64,000 bases of DNA from UBA4416 sp040387475 (GCA_040387475.1 JAZKDT010000001.1:186001-250000); one strand, 5' to 3'; shown: positions 53,556-63,367, counted from the stretch's first letter. Program-made: numbers and translations. The notes: generated by a model from the letters alone, not told the origin.

Positions 53556-54959
53556 ATGAAACCATCTCACTTTGTCAAAGCAACAGCTTTTGCTGCGCTT
53601 ACGTATGCCTCATTTTCACTTTCTGCTCAAAACGTTACCGGGTCAGGAACAGCAAACAAGGTTCCAAAATTCACATCAACTGGTTCAACGGTTGGTGATT
53701 CTCAAATACTTGATAATGGCACGACTGTTTCAATTGCAACACCAAGTCTGGCAGTAGGTACAACTGGCATGGGATCGGGAGATCATTTGACGGTATTAAA
53801 AAATCATAACGCGAAAACTCAATTTGGTTTAAGGAATGGATCTACCGGAACAGCAGCAGCGTCTAATTTATTCGTATGGAGCCTTGGTGCATACATGAAT
53901 ATGTCTTCTCAAGCCAGCGGGTATACGAGTTCCGGAATGTTTGAAGCTTTGGGATCAGCTATTCAGGCTTTTGGGGCCAATGGTTTAAATTTGGGTACGC
54001 TTAGTAGCGCGCAACTCTCCTTTTGGACAAATAATACCAAAAGAATGACTGTCACAAATACTGGAAGCGTGGGTATTGGAACGGCAACTCCGGATAAATG
54101 GTTTACAGTAGTGAGTCCAACAGCTAACACCCAAATAGCCAAATTTGCTGATGATGCAAGGTATATAGGTTTAGGTAGAGACGAGGTAGCGGCTTTTACA
54201 TTAGCAGGAGGAGTAGCAGATATGTTTTTAGGAAACAACGGTACCTACACACACATGAGAGGAAATGTAGGCATAGGAGCGATTCCAAAAGAACATTTTC
54301 AGATCGGTGATCGTATTGTGTTTCATGATGGTGGCGCAAAATATTTAGGATACAATGTATTTTATAATGGAGCCAATAATGAGCGTTTGGTAGCTGATTA
54401 TTCCTCTTTACTTGGTTTTTATGGAGGAGAGTTTAATTTTCAAACTGCCACAACGGGAGCTGCGGGCTCCATAGTAAATTCAACAACAAAATTAATCATT
54501 AAAAACACCGGAGAAATAGGAATTGGAACATCTACACCGAGTAAAACATTAACAGTTATGGGAGATATGTCTATCACCACATCAGCAGTTAATGCCTTTG
54601 ATATTATTGATGCATCAACCAGCATTGTCAACTTCAGAGTAAAAACAGATGGCAAAGTATACGCCCGCGAAGTAAACGTGCAGTTAACAACCTTCCCTGA
54701 TTATGTATTTCATAAAGATTATAAACTGGCACCGCTTAATGAAGTAGAAGCTTATATCAATACTAACAAACATTTAAAAGGATTTGAAGCTGCTGCTTCA
54801 TACGAAGCTAACGGCATGAACATGGGGGAAGTGGTTATACTACAACAGGAAAAAATTGAGGAGTTGACGCTTTATTTAATTCAACAACAAAAAATTCAGG
54901 AACAACAACAAAAGCAATTGGAAGAATTGACACAGGAAATAAAGTCTTTGAAAAAGTAA
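53556..54959 (+). CDS. Tail-fibre-like exported protein, cassette B
   Basis: A 467-residue paralog of the cassette A fibre. The first ~45 residues (signal peptide and GSGTANKVPKF) and the segment TGSVGIGTATPDKWFTVVSPTAN through GLGRDEVAAF are almost identical. The middle of the shaft differs (EHFQIGDRIVFHDGGAKYLG and on). The C-terminal part repeats VKTDGKVYAREVNVQLTTFPDYVF and KHLKGFEAA and ends in a longer coiled coil (IQQQKIQEQQQKQLEELTQE). The mosaic of conserved and replaced blocks suggests the exposed shaft has been exchanged or has evolved quickly. The RHS gene starts 38 bases downstream. Confidence 0.8.
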   Translation: MKPSHFVKATAFAALTYASFSLSAQNVTGSGTANKVPKFTSTGSTVGDSQILDNGTTVSIATPSLAVGTTGMGSGDHLTVLKNHNAKTQFGLRNGSTGTAAASNLFVWSLGAYMNMSSQASGYTSSGMFEALGSAIQAFGANGLNLGTLSSAQLSFWTNNTKRMTVTNTGSVGIGTATPDKWFTVVSPTANTQIAKFADDARYIGLGRDEVAAFTLAGGVADMFLGNNGTYTHMRGNVGIGAIPKEHFQIGDRIVFHDGGAKYLGYNVFYNGANNERLVADYSSLLGFYGGEFNFQTATTGAAGSIVNSTTKLIIKNTGEIGIGTSTPSKTLTVMGDMSITTSAVNAFDIIDASTSIVNFRVKTDGKVYAREVNVQLTTFPDYVFHKDYKLAPLNEVEAYINTNKHLKGFEAAASYEANGMNMGEVVILQQEKIEELTLYLIQQQKIQEQQQKQLEELTQEIKSLKK

Positions 54960-54997
54960 GATTGCCTTTTTAATTATTCACTTTAACTGCTTTTATA

Positions 54998-57900
54998 ATG
55001 TCATCAATAAAAAACACTTTATTTATTTGCTTATCCCTATGGGGTACAAGCAAACTGTTTGCCCAAACAACAACGCTCACAATCACATCTCCAACACCGG
55101 TGGCCGTGTATGAGGCGAGAGATCTTGTTCGGGTTACAACAACCGGTAAAATTAGCGCTAATTCTACAACTCAATCGATATTACGGATTAATAAAAACAT
55201 TGTTGCCCCCATAAACGTGAATGGCAATCCATATGTAGGGTATAATATAAATACCGTTTACAACATTGACAAAAATTTACCCGTAGGTTTTGTGAAGGGA
55301 ACGGGCGGCGTGAGTAGCGGAGTTGCGCAATATAATATCCCTATTCCTTTGGCGCCTGGTACGGCTGGTATGGTGCCAAATGTCAGCATCAGCTATAACA
55401 GTTCGCAAACTAATGGCATAGTAGGTGTTGGCTGGGGTATTTCTGGCATATCTTCTATTTCCAGGGCCAACAAAGATATTTACTATGGTATATCTGTTGC
55501 GCCAATCAGTCTTACTTCATCAGATAAATTCACTTTGGATGGCAATATGATCTGGGCACTCAATCCTGATGGATCCAGGCGTCTTGAAAATGATAATTTT
55601 ACAGATGTACTCCAGATCGGAGGTTATGCATCTTTTTCTGTAACCACGAAAGAGGGACTGGTAATGGAGTACGGTAATACAGCCGATTCCAAATTAATGG
55701 TTGCCAATGCTGCGGGCACACAGGTGCCGCTGATATATTATATCAATAAAGTAATAGACAAAAGTGGGAACTACTACACTTATGAATATTACAATCAGGG
55801 TGGCGAAGTAGCAATCAAGGAAATTAAATATACGGGAAATGCTTCAGCGGGCGTGCCTTTGTACAATTCTGTTAAATTTTATTATGATTTTAGAAGTGAC
55901 CAATCTACAGGATATTTTAAGGGAAATGTTTTAAACAACAGCCTTATTTTAAGAGAAGTGGAAGTGTTTTGCGAAGGACAAAGCATAAAACGTATCGTGC
56001 CAACCTATAATTTGATTGACGGCAAAAGTTATTTATCCAGTATCACCGAATACGGATTAGATAATTCGCATTTGAATCCAACTGTCTTTGCTTATGAAAA
56101 TTCGTTGTATACTTCCGGTGGGCAAAACATTAATGTTTCTTCTCTTCCAGCCCTTGCAGATTATAAAGTAGCAGATTTTAACGGTGACGGAAAAGCCGAT
56201 ATCCTCGCTTATCTATACACAACAGTAGACGCCGCCTCCGGTTTAAGATCTTATTATAGCTGGAAATTATACATCAATCAAAACGATGGAACGTCGTACA
56301 ATAATGTGGCGTCTTATACAGGAAGTGGCAATTTTCAGGCCTACAGCTATTATGGTTTACCTAACACCTTTTCGCCTGACGCTGAGGGAACTACAGCTAT
56401 CAATTTAAATGGCGATGAAAAAGAAGATGCGCTGTTTTTAACCAGTGCTGGCGGTAATACTTCTTACACTGTTCAGATTTCTAATGGTGCTGGCTTTACC
56501 CCTGGATATATGTTTAACCTGCCTACAGGCGCCAATATTATTTTTGCAGATATTGACGGGGATAAAATACCGGAAGGAATTGCACATTACGCACCAACTA
56601 ATAATTTATACATTGTTAATTTCAAAACACAGTTATACCAGGTTCGAAATGCTTCCACCTGCGTAGTAGACCCTACTTATGGAACGGGCACAAGCGGCAC
56701 ATTTAAGATAGTGCAGGTGGTGGATTATGATGCAGATGGCGCACAGGAACTACTGGTAGAGATTAACAGTAAATGGCGGGTATTGAAGGTTGGACAATAC
56801 AACCAAAGCGCCAACCAGGGAGCTTCTAATTTTATACTAAACGTGCAGGCAGTAGATGATGTTTTCAATGGTATATCTCCCACGGGCTGCTATAGTTATG
56901 AAAACGTGTATGCTGATTTTAATGGTGATGGCTTAACGGATAATTTAACTGTTTCCACAACACCAAACGCACAATGCCCTAATCCTGTACCAAACAACTT
57001 TTTTTTAAGATATAATGCCGGTAAATATAACGCCGCCGGAGTTACGCCTGCTACTTCCTTTTACAAAACACCGTCTACAGCTATGTCTACCGCTTTGCCG
57101 GGAAGAAATGAAATCACGAAGAAGGTTTTATTTGCCGACATGAACAATGATGGTAAAACAGATATCATCACTCTGGCGAAAAATACCGCATTAAACAAAG
57201 TAGATATTTACGTTGGTTATTCACCTGATTTTTCAACGTTAATAGCAATTGGATCGGTTGCCGGAACTACATTCCCCGACGCCGTCAACTATAATTATTA
57301 TACAGGGCAAGTTTATCCAACTAATGGCAATAATATCGCCGAATTTTTATTAGGAGATTTTGACGGAGATAGTTATACCGACATCATGTTTAAGAACACC
57401 AATAACTCATCCGGAAGCAACCTTGGTGAAAGAACTATTTTTTATAATCATCCTCTTGGTACTGATGGTAAGTTGGCTAAAGTAACCAATGGCTATAATC
57501 AGTCCATTAATTTTACTTATAAAACGCTTGCTAAAGGCGGCATTTATACCAAAGGAACAGGGTGTACCTATCCGTTTGTGGACATGCAAAGCCCGGTAAA
57601 AGTGGTATCCACCATGCAAACTCCTGATGCCAATGGCATCATGTTCAATACAGATTATACTTATGAAGGAGCAAAGTTCAGCCAGTTTGGACAGGGATTT
57701 TTAGGATACGATAAAATTTCGGAGACTAATAACCTATTGCAAACCAAAACTATTTCTAAAACACCGTTTTACAGTTTTAATTCGGTTTACCTCTCACAGG
57801 TTTCTACGGCATACGGCTATCGTGTTCCTGAGAAAACAGAAACCTATTTGTTGTCTAACCTTTCACTTCCTATGTCACAGACATATAGACAATATACATA

Positions 57901-60900
57901 CATCTTATCAAACGGACCAACCTTTCCCGGAAGCGGTTTTGGGATTGGCCATTATTTGAAATTGTACCATGAAGTTAACGAAGATTTATTCCTTGGTAAT
58001 ACCGTCGATAATATGTATACCTATGATAATTACCATAACGTAACGGTTACTGACAGGCAGGTTGGAATGGGAGCATACACATCAATAGTTAACACGATGG
58101 ATGCAAACCTGTATGGCAATAAATATCCCGGGTTTGTTCAGTCAACCCAAACCTCTATTACGCAAACAGGGCAGCCAACCATAACCCGTACGTCGGCATA
58201 CACTTATTATTCAAATGGCTTATTGAACCAGGTAACAAATAATGGATCATCTTCGTCCTGTTCAAACGTTACCAATTATATATATAATGCTACAGGACAA
58301 GCATCATCCATTACCGAAAGCAGTACGGGTAATACGCCGCGAACAACGACCTTTGATTATGATGCGGCCCGTTTCAGGTTTGTCACAAAAACAACTAATC
58401 CGTTAAGCCACTTTGCACAAGCTGTGTACGACAACCGACTAGGTGTACAACTTAAGACAATTGATATAACCAACCTGGCAACTATCTTTACCTATGATGC
58501 TTATGGAAGAACAACTTCCGTAAAAACGCCGGATAATCATACTACCACTAATTTAATTAAATGGTATGATAGCGGTGACGATGTGATGGGAGATCCCTTC
58601 CCCGTTACAAATGCTTTGATCACTACACAGGTGAATGCACCGAACAGCCCAATGATAAAAAGTTTGATTACTGCTTCCGGGCTTAATGTGAAAAATATCA
58701 CGGAGGGCTTTAACCAGAACTTTGTATCCGACAGATCCACATACACCAGCTTAGGACAACCCAATATAAACAAGGCCTCATATTTAATTCCCTGTGCAAA
58801 TCCTTCTCAGGTGTTAACAACAACACATACCTATAACGATCCCCTATATAGGCTGAAAAGCAAAAGTACAACAGACGGTACCACGGCTTTAAATACAACA
58901 ATAGTCTACACGACCATAACCGGAGGAAATGTTACAGCGGTTACTACACCTGATGGCAAAACAAAATCCACCACTGTTAATGTGAATGGACTGGTATCTA
59001 AGGTTCAGGAAAATCCTGCCGGAACCACTTTGACCTATGATTATTTTAGTGATGGTCAATTGAAATCAAGTGCTTTAAACGGCGTAACAACTTATAACCT
59101 TACGTATGATCCTTGCGGAAATATGTATACGCAGGATGAACCTAACAATGGTATCACCGTATATTCCATCGATGGTTTTGGACAATTGAAGTCAAAAGTA
59201 AATGATAGCAAGACATACACTATAAATTATGATGTTTTGGGCAGGACTACCAGTATGGCCGGACCAGAAGGAACATATACCTATAACTATATTGCATCGG
59301 GCTCAGGATTAGAAAATATTGAAACTGAAACAGCACCTAACGGTGTGCAGTATAAGTATTATTATGATGCTCAAAATCGTATTTATAAAACCGACCAGTT
59401 AGTAGGTTCTACATACTCCAGCCTGGTTGAGTATGATATTTACAGCAACCCTGTAAAATATACCTATCCGAGCGGTTTTGCCATTAAAATGGCCTACGAT
59501 AATTTAGGGTACCCAACTACCGTGAAAAATGATGCAACCAATGGATTGATCTGGCAGGCAGATGAGTTGAACAGTTTTGGCCAGTACACCAAGCATACCT
59601 TGGGGAACGGTATTCAAACACTGAGTGGCTACAACACCTTTGGCTTACCTTTAAGCACAGTAGCAAGCTCTGCTTACAACGTTTCTTATAACTTTAATAA
59701 TGCAACGGGTAACCTCACATCTTTCACAGATAATTTGAAAGGATTTATTGAGGCGCACACTTACGATAATCTTGACCGGTTAAAAACAACCACCTTCAGC
59801 GACGGGTTTTGGATTATACCAACACTGACCCAGGATTATGATCCAAATGGTAACATCACCAACAAATCAGATATAGGCGATTATAAGTATGGAGGACCTA
59901 AGCCCAACGCCGTATTAAAGGTTAAAAATGATGCCGCACTTATTTCTACTACACAGCAGGACATCACCTATAGCGCCTTTGAGAAAGCGCTCAATATAAT
60001 TGAAGGTGATGAACAGGCAGTGATTACATACGGACCTGACCAGGAGCGTGTAAAAACCGACTTTGCGAATACTGTTCTCGGAACCTCATCTGCCCGTTAT
60101 TACTTAGGCGATTATGAGAAAGAAGTAAAAACAGGGATGATACGCGAAGTACATTACATTAATACGCCAAGCGGCTTATCAGGCATGTATGTGATTGAAA
60201 ATGGCGTTGGAACCATGTACTATACGTATAGCGATCATTTGGGAACGATTCAAAAAGTGACCAACGGGGGCGGTGGTTTTGTGGCCGAGCAAAGCTTTGA
60301 TCCCTGGGGTCAACGCCGAAACGCCAGTGCCTGGGCCGATTATTCTACTATAGCAGCAGTACCTGCCTGGTTGTTCAGGGGTTACACGGGACATGAACAT
60401 TTACCGCAATTCAGTTTGATCAATATGAACGGTCGGATGTACGATCCGCAAAACGCCCGTATGTTAAGTGCTGATCCTGTATTGCATGATGCCACCAGCT
60501 CACAGGCCTACAATAAATACTCCTACTGCATTAACAACCCCCTAAAATATACCGACCCTAGTGGTTATGATTTTAGCTTTAGTACAAAAGGTGCTGATAT
60601 CACCATAGGCTCTCCTTTTGGCAGTGGCGGCTTAATGGCTCTTAACCAGGGCGGCATGGCCAATGGAAATGACGTAGATCTAAGCATGAACCTGAATGGA
60701 AAAGGATGGTCGTCGGTACCAGGGCATCAAAGTGCACCAACAGGTGGTTTTACCGAAGCTTCCGGTAACTGGGTGTCTAATGAGAGTTTAATTTATGATG
60801 CACATCAGCTTTGGAGTAAAAATCATGGTAACGATGTGGCCTATATTCCAGGATACAAAGATGGGTCAGGTGCTGCAAATGAAGGAAACACTTCAGGCCT

Positions 60901-61489
60901 TGAGGCTTATGCTTTTGGGTCAAAAAGTGACCAGATGTATAAATATCTAAAAGATAAAAGCCTTTTTGATAAAATAGACGAGATATTAGGTAAGGGGTTG
61001 TTTGGTAGTTCCGCCAACTATGACGCTATTAAAAGAAACTCAGGAAACAACAACCCCTATATGTTTTCCAACCAGGAGCTTCATGATGCGGCTATGGTAG
61101 AGTTGGAAATTGTGAGTATGTTTGTTCCTGTTGGCGAAGTTTTTCAAGGCGTAAAATGGGCGGGTAAAGGAATAAACTTTTTATTAAAAGGTGGAAAAAC
61201 ATTTAATGAATTTAAAGCTGGATATTGGGCAACGAGAGCAAAGGTTGCCTATGAACCTATTGTAAATACAGTAAATGGTAAGGTCTTTAAAGTTTATAAT
61301 GAATTACACCATAGATTTATTCCGCAGAGATGGCAAAAAGCCTACGGTCTGCCGAACTGGTTGGTGAATAATAAGTTAAATTTGCAACCATTAAGTAGTA
61401 TTGAACACGCAATTAGAGATCCGTACAGATGGCAATTTTTACCAAAATGGGTTAAAGAAGGCATATCAAGCGGGATAATAAAACCATAA
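54998..61489 (+). CDS. SpvB/FG-GAP/RHS toxin with LHH/HNH nuclease-like tip, cassette B
   Basis: A 2163-residue paralog of the cassette A RHS protein. It has a signal peptide (ends LFAQ), an SpvB-like domain (IPLAPGTAGMVPNVSISYNSS, GVGWGISGISSISRAN), FG-GAP repeats (DFNGDGKADI, DMNNDGKTDI, DFDGDSYTDI), YD repeats, and the core-associated domain with YSDHLGTI, TGHEHLPQFSLINMNGRMYDP and ARMLSADP, ending at DPSG (1853-1856). The 307-residue tip contains a linker and then ELHHRFIPQRW (H2104, H2105) with NLQPLSSIEHAIRD. This is the pattern of LHH-type nucleases of the HNH/endonuclease VII group. The target would be nucleic acid in a recipient cell. The nuclease call is by motif only. Confidence 0.88.
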   Translation: MSSIKNTLFICLSLWGTSKLFAQTTTLTITSPTPVAVYEARDLVRVTTTGKISANSTTQSILRINKNIVAPINVNGNPYVGYNINTVYNIDKNLPVGFVKGTGGVSSGVAQYNIPIPLAPGTAGMVPNVSISYNSSQTNGIVGVGWGISGISSISRANKDIYYGISVAPISLTSSDKFTLDGNMIWALNPDGSRRLENDNFTDVLQIGGYASFSVTTKEGLVMEYGNTADSKLMVANAAGTQVPLIYYINKVIDKSGNYYTYEYYNQGGEVAIKEIKYTGNASAGVPLYNSVKFYYDFRSDQSTGYFKGNVLNNSLILREVEVFCEGQSIKRIVPTYNLIDGKSYLSSITEYGLDNSHLNPTVFAYENSLYTSGGQNINVSSLPALADYKVADFNGDGKADILAYLYTTVDAASGLRSYYSWKLYINQNDGTSYNNVASYTGSGNFQAYSYYGLPNTFSPDAEGTTAINLNGDEKEDALFLTSAGGNTSYTVQISNGAGFTPGYMFNLPTGANIIFADIDGDKIPEGIAHYAPTNNLYIVNFKTQLYQVRNASTCVVDPTYGTGTSGTFKIVQVVDYDADGAQELLVEINSKWRVLKVGQYNQSANQGASNFILNVQAVDDVFNGISPTGCYSYENVYADFNGDGLTDNLTVSTTPNAQCPNPVPNNFFLRYNAGKYNAAGVTPATSFYKTPSTAMSTALPGRNEITKKVLFADMNNDGKTDIITLAKNTALNKVDIYVGYSPDFSTLIAIGSVAGTTFPDAVNYNYYTGQVYPTNGNNIAEFLLGDFDGDSYTDIMFKNTNNSSGSNLGERTIFYNHPLGTDGKLAKVTNGYNQSINFTYKTLAKGGIYTKGTGCTYPFVDMQSPVKVVSTMQTPDANGIMFNTDYTYEGAKFSQFGQGFLGYDKISETNNLLQTKTISKTPFYSFNSVYLSQVSTAYGYRVPEKTETYLLSNLSLPMSQTYRQYTYILSNGPTFPGSGFGIGHYLKLYHEVNEDLFLGNTVDNMYTYDNYHNVTVTDRQVGMGAYTSIVNTMDANLYGNKYPGFVQSTQTSITQTGQPTITRTSAYTYYSNGLLNQVTNNGSSSSCSNVTNYIYNATGQASSITESSTGNTPRTTTFDYDAARFRFVTKTTNPLSHFAQAVYDNRLGVQLKTIDITNLATIFTYDAYGRTTSVKTPDNHTTTNLIKWYDSGDDVMGDPFPVTNALITTQVNAPNSPMIKSLITASGLNVKNITEGFNQNFVSDRSTYTSLGQPNINKASYLIPCANPSQVLTTTHTYNDPLYRLKSKSTTDGTTALNTTIVYTTITGGNVTAVTTPDGKTKSTTVNVNGLVSKVQENPAGTTLTYDYFSDGQLKSSALNGVTTYNLTYDPCGNMYTQDEPNNGITVYSIDGFGQLKSKVNDSKTYTINYDVLGRTTSMAGPEGTYTYNYIASGSGLENIETETAPNGVQYKYYYDAQNRIYKTDQLVGSTYSSLVEYDIYSNPVKYTYPSGFAIKMAYDNLGYPTTVKNDATNGLIWQADELNSFGQYTKHTLGNGIQTLSGYNTFGLPLSTVASSAYNVSYNFNNATGNLTSFTDNLKGFIEAHTYDNLDRLKTTTFSDGFWIIPTLTQDYDPNGNITNKSDIGDYKYGGPKPNAVLKVKNDAALISTTQQDITYSAFEKALNIIEGDEQAVITYGPDQERVKTDFANTVLGTSSARYYLGDYEKEVKTGMIREVHYINTPSGLSGMYVIENGVGTMYYTYSDHLGTIQKVTNGGGGFVAEQSFDPWGQRRNASAWADYSTIAAVPAWLFRGYTGHEHLPQFSLINMNGRMYDPQNARMLSADPVLHDATSSQAYNKYSYCINNPLKYTDPSGYDFSFSTKGADITIGSPFGSGGLMALNQGGMANGNDVDLSMNLNGKGWSSVPGHQSAPTGGFTEASGNWVSNESLIYDAHQLWSKNHGNDVAYIPGYKDGSGAANEGNTSGLEAYAFGSKSDQMYKYLKDKSLFDKIDEILGKGLFGSSANYDAIKRNSGNNNPYMFSNQELHDAAMVELEIVSMFVPVGEVFQGVKWAGKGINFLLKGGKTFNEFKAGYWATRAKVAYEPIVNTVNGKVFKVYNELHHRFIPQRWQKAYGLPNWLVNNKLNLQPLSSIEHAIRDPYRWQFLPKWVKEGISSGIIKP

Positions 61490-61492
61490 AAA

Positions 61493-62137
61493 ATGTTTAA
61501 TTTTTTTAATAAGAAGCCCAAAAATAATATTACCTCTAAAGTGCTTGCCAACCTCAGAAAGGTATGTGATGGCTTGAAGTACAATTATGTTTATTTATTA
61601 CCGCAAATAAGCTCGGATTTTATAATTGGGAAAAAGATAAACGGGTATGGAGATAAAGGAGCGTATACATTAATTCTAAATCAGTTATTAGAGGAAAAAT
61701 TCCGAAATAAAGGTTCGCCACTTTTTATAATTAAAAACATAAATATTATCGATAGCAAAAACGAGAAGTATGTTTTAGAATTTCATGTGTTTGAAGGTAT
61801 TTTGGTTGGGTATTATTGTTCAATTGAGCTGGACGAATTAATTGTTAATTCAGTAACTATTTTAAATATATACGAAAAACACTTTATTAATCACGACAAG
61901 AACCGTTTATTAAAAATGGTAAGTAATGTGGGTGAAAAACAAGTTAAACAAATGGATCTTGAGAATAGTTTTTGTATCAGCATTGAAAATAAAAACTACT
62001 ACACAATTAAATCAATTGGAAATGGGGATTACCTTACGGTTGATGACAACTTAGACTTGTTTAGTCTACATCATGATCCTTTTGAAATTAAAAAAATCTC
62101 TGAAACTTTACATAATATCGACCTATCAAAAATCTAA
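61493..62137 (+). CDS. Candidate cytoplasmic immunity protein, cassette B
   Basis: A 214-residue protein beginning 3 bases after the RHS stop. It has no signal peptide or membrane span. The sequence is rich in Lys, Asn and Ile (for example LPQISSDFIIGKKINGYGDKG and NYYTIKSIGNGDYLTVDDN), with a mixed alpha/beta pattern and no family recognised. It bears no resemblance to the cassette A candidate. A cytoplasmic location would suit neutralisation of a nuclease tip. The function is inferred from position. Confidence 0.65.
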   Translation: MFNFFNKKPKNNITSKVLANLRKVCDGLKYNYVYLLPQISSDFIIGKKINGYGDKGAYTLILNQLLEEKFRNKGSPLFIIKNINIIDSKNEKYVLEFHVFEGILVGYYCSIELDELIVNSVTILNIYEKHFINHDKNRLLKMVSNVGEKQVKQMDLENSFCISIENKNYYTIKSIGNGDYLTVDDNLDLFSLHHDPFEIKKISETLHNIDLSKI

Positions 62138-62148
62138 AAAAATAGTTT

Positions 62149-62577
62149 ATGAAGAATCTAAAAAACCTAATTATATGCTTATTTATAGCAAGCACCTCTT
62201 TCGGGCAAATCATTGAATACGGCTACACCAACAGCGGTAACCGCAGCTTGCGTAAGCTGAGCTTATCAGCCTGGCGTGTAGGACAGAAAGATAGCGCGCA
62301 GTCGGTGAAAGAATTTCCGAAAGTATTAATGCAGGAAGGCCTGAGTGTGTTTCCTAATCCTACCAAGGATCACATTGTGTTAACCATCAATGATTTTGAT
62401 CCGGCTGAGACCAACAGCATGACGTTAATTGATGTAAAAGGAAATGTGGTGATGGAACAAAAAGTAACGTCGGCGCATTCAGAAATGGACGTGTCCAAAT
62501 TAACAGCTGGTATCTATTATTTTAATGTGGTAAAGAATAAAAACATGCTGTATTATAAACTGGTAAAGATCGATTAG
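62149..62577 (+). CDS. Short exported YD-motif protein with T9SS type A sorting domain, cassette B
   Basis: A 142-residue paralog of the cassette A protein. It has a signal peptide (ends STSFGQ), one YD-like motif (IEYGYTNSGNRSLRKL), a short linker and a T9SS type A sorting domain (LSVFPNPTKDHIVLTI, TLIDVKGNVVMEQK, final KID). The linker and YD-like motif differ from cassette A while the sorting domain is nearly the same, as expected if the motif region recognises the partner and the tail recognises the secretion machine. Confidence 0.82.
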   Translation: MKNLKNLIICLFIASTSFGQIIEYGYTNSGNRSLRKLSLSAWRVGQKDSAQSVKEFPKVLMQEGLSVFPNPTKDHIVLTINDFDPAETNSMTLIDVKGNVVMEQKVTSAHSEMDVSKLTAGIYYFNVVKNKNMLYYKLVKID

Positions 62578-62640
62578 CACATTATCGTTTCTGCTTTAAA
62601 AGCTTTACCTTTACTTAACCAACTATTTTGAACTCATCAC

Positions 62641-63063
62641 ATGAAAACAAATTCTTTTAAATTAACCATACTCATGGGCGCTATGTTAATAGCACTCGTT
62701 TCCTGCAAGGATAAAAAAACCACCACCACACCGGATGAGACTACACCGGTAACTCCGGAAGCGCCCTGTTTCAATACTAACAGTAACGGTACCTATACGG
62801 CCGGGATAGGCTCCATTCAATCAGGATCTACCGTAACATCCTTTACCGGCGGCGTTGTTACCATTAACAGGACGGCTTGCCATGAAGTAAGCCTCACCTT
62901 ATCAACCTATGCCGGAAATAAATCGGAGGCCGTTACTAATGTCACTTTAAACAGCAATAATATTTATGAAGGCACTGTCTCTACGGGCAGTATCACCATG
63001 TCGTTTGGAAGCCATTTAAATGCCCAGGCGCCCGGTTCTTTTACCGTTATTGCCAATAAATAA
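62641..63063 (+). CDS. Small hypothetical lipoprotein
   Basis: A 140-residue lipoprotein with a clear signal (MLIALVSC, lipidated C22). A Thr/Pro/Glu-rich spacer (TTTTPDETTPVTPEAP) precedes a single beta-rich domain of about 95 residues, with two cysteines that may pair (APCFNTN and RTACHEVSL). No family is recognised. It starts 63 bases after cassette B without a clear terminator in between, so it may be read through from the cassette or have its own promoter. It has no equivalent in cassette A. Confidence 0.75.
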   Translation: MKTNSFKLTILMGAMLIALVSCKDKKTTTTPDETTPVTPEAPCFNTNSNGTYTAGIGSIQSGSTVTSFTGGVVTINRTACHEVSLTLSTYAGNKSEAVTNVTLNSNNIYEGTVSTGSITMSFGSHLNAQAPGSFTVIANK

Positions 63064-63083
63064 AGGTTTGTTTGTTTTTTATG

Positions 63084-63113
63084 AAATCCTGCTTCATTGA
63101 AGCGGGATTTTTT
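63084..63113 (+). terminator. Terminator after the small lipoprotein
   Basis: AAATCCTGCTTC (63084-63095) pairs with GAAGCGGGATTT (63099-63110), with one G-T pair and a 3-base loop, then more Ts. It ends the plus-strand genes of the cassette region. Beyond it, 63114-63315 shows no supported gene. Confidence 0.85.
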
Positions 63114-63315
63114 ATGGGTGCTATGAGCAGAAGTATTCCTTTATATAAGGAAATAGATTGTTGGTTACATGAATAGGTCCTGTATTTTTACTTTTGGTAC
63201 CAAGTACTTTTCAAAAGCCCCTCAGTAGCCGGTGGCCATTCAATCAAACTCGCTTATCTTGATGCTCAGGAAATGTTTAATGAAGGATTACAGATATCAG
63301 GTAAGTCACACATAA

Positions 63316-63347
63316 AAAAACCCGCTTCATTTTTGAAGCGGGTTTTT
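63316..63347. terminator. Bidirectional terminator
   Basis: CCCGCTTCA (63321-63329) and TGAAGCGGG (63334-63342) form a 9-bp stem with a 4-base loop, flanked by AAAAA before and TTTTT after. It works on both strands and lies 20 bases past the stop of the minus-strand T9SS cargo. Confidence 0.85.
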
Positions 63348-63367
63348 ATTTATAACCTGATCAAAGA

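Larger units (their letters stand above)
53329..62577 (+). repeat. Tandem cassette B of the duplicated fibre-RHS locus
   Basis: Second unit of the tandem duplication, with the same gene order as cassette A. The variable parts are the fibre shaft, the RHS tip and the immunity-type gene. The shared blocks flanking the variable tip would allow homologous exchange or deletion between the units. Confidence 0.85.

Noticed and set aside
63200..63310. Open stretch reading GGHSIKLAYLDAQEMFNEG, possible gene remnant
   Set aside because: There is no start or recognisable family, and it is followed directly by a terminator hairpin. It could be a decayed gene end, but the support is too weak to list.
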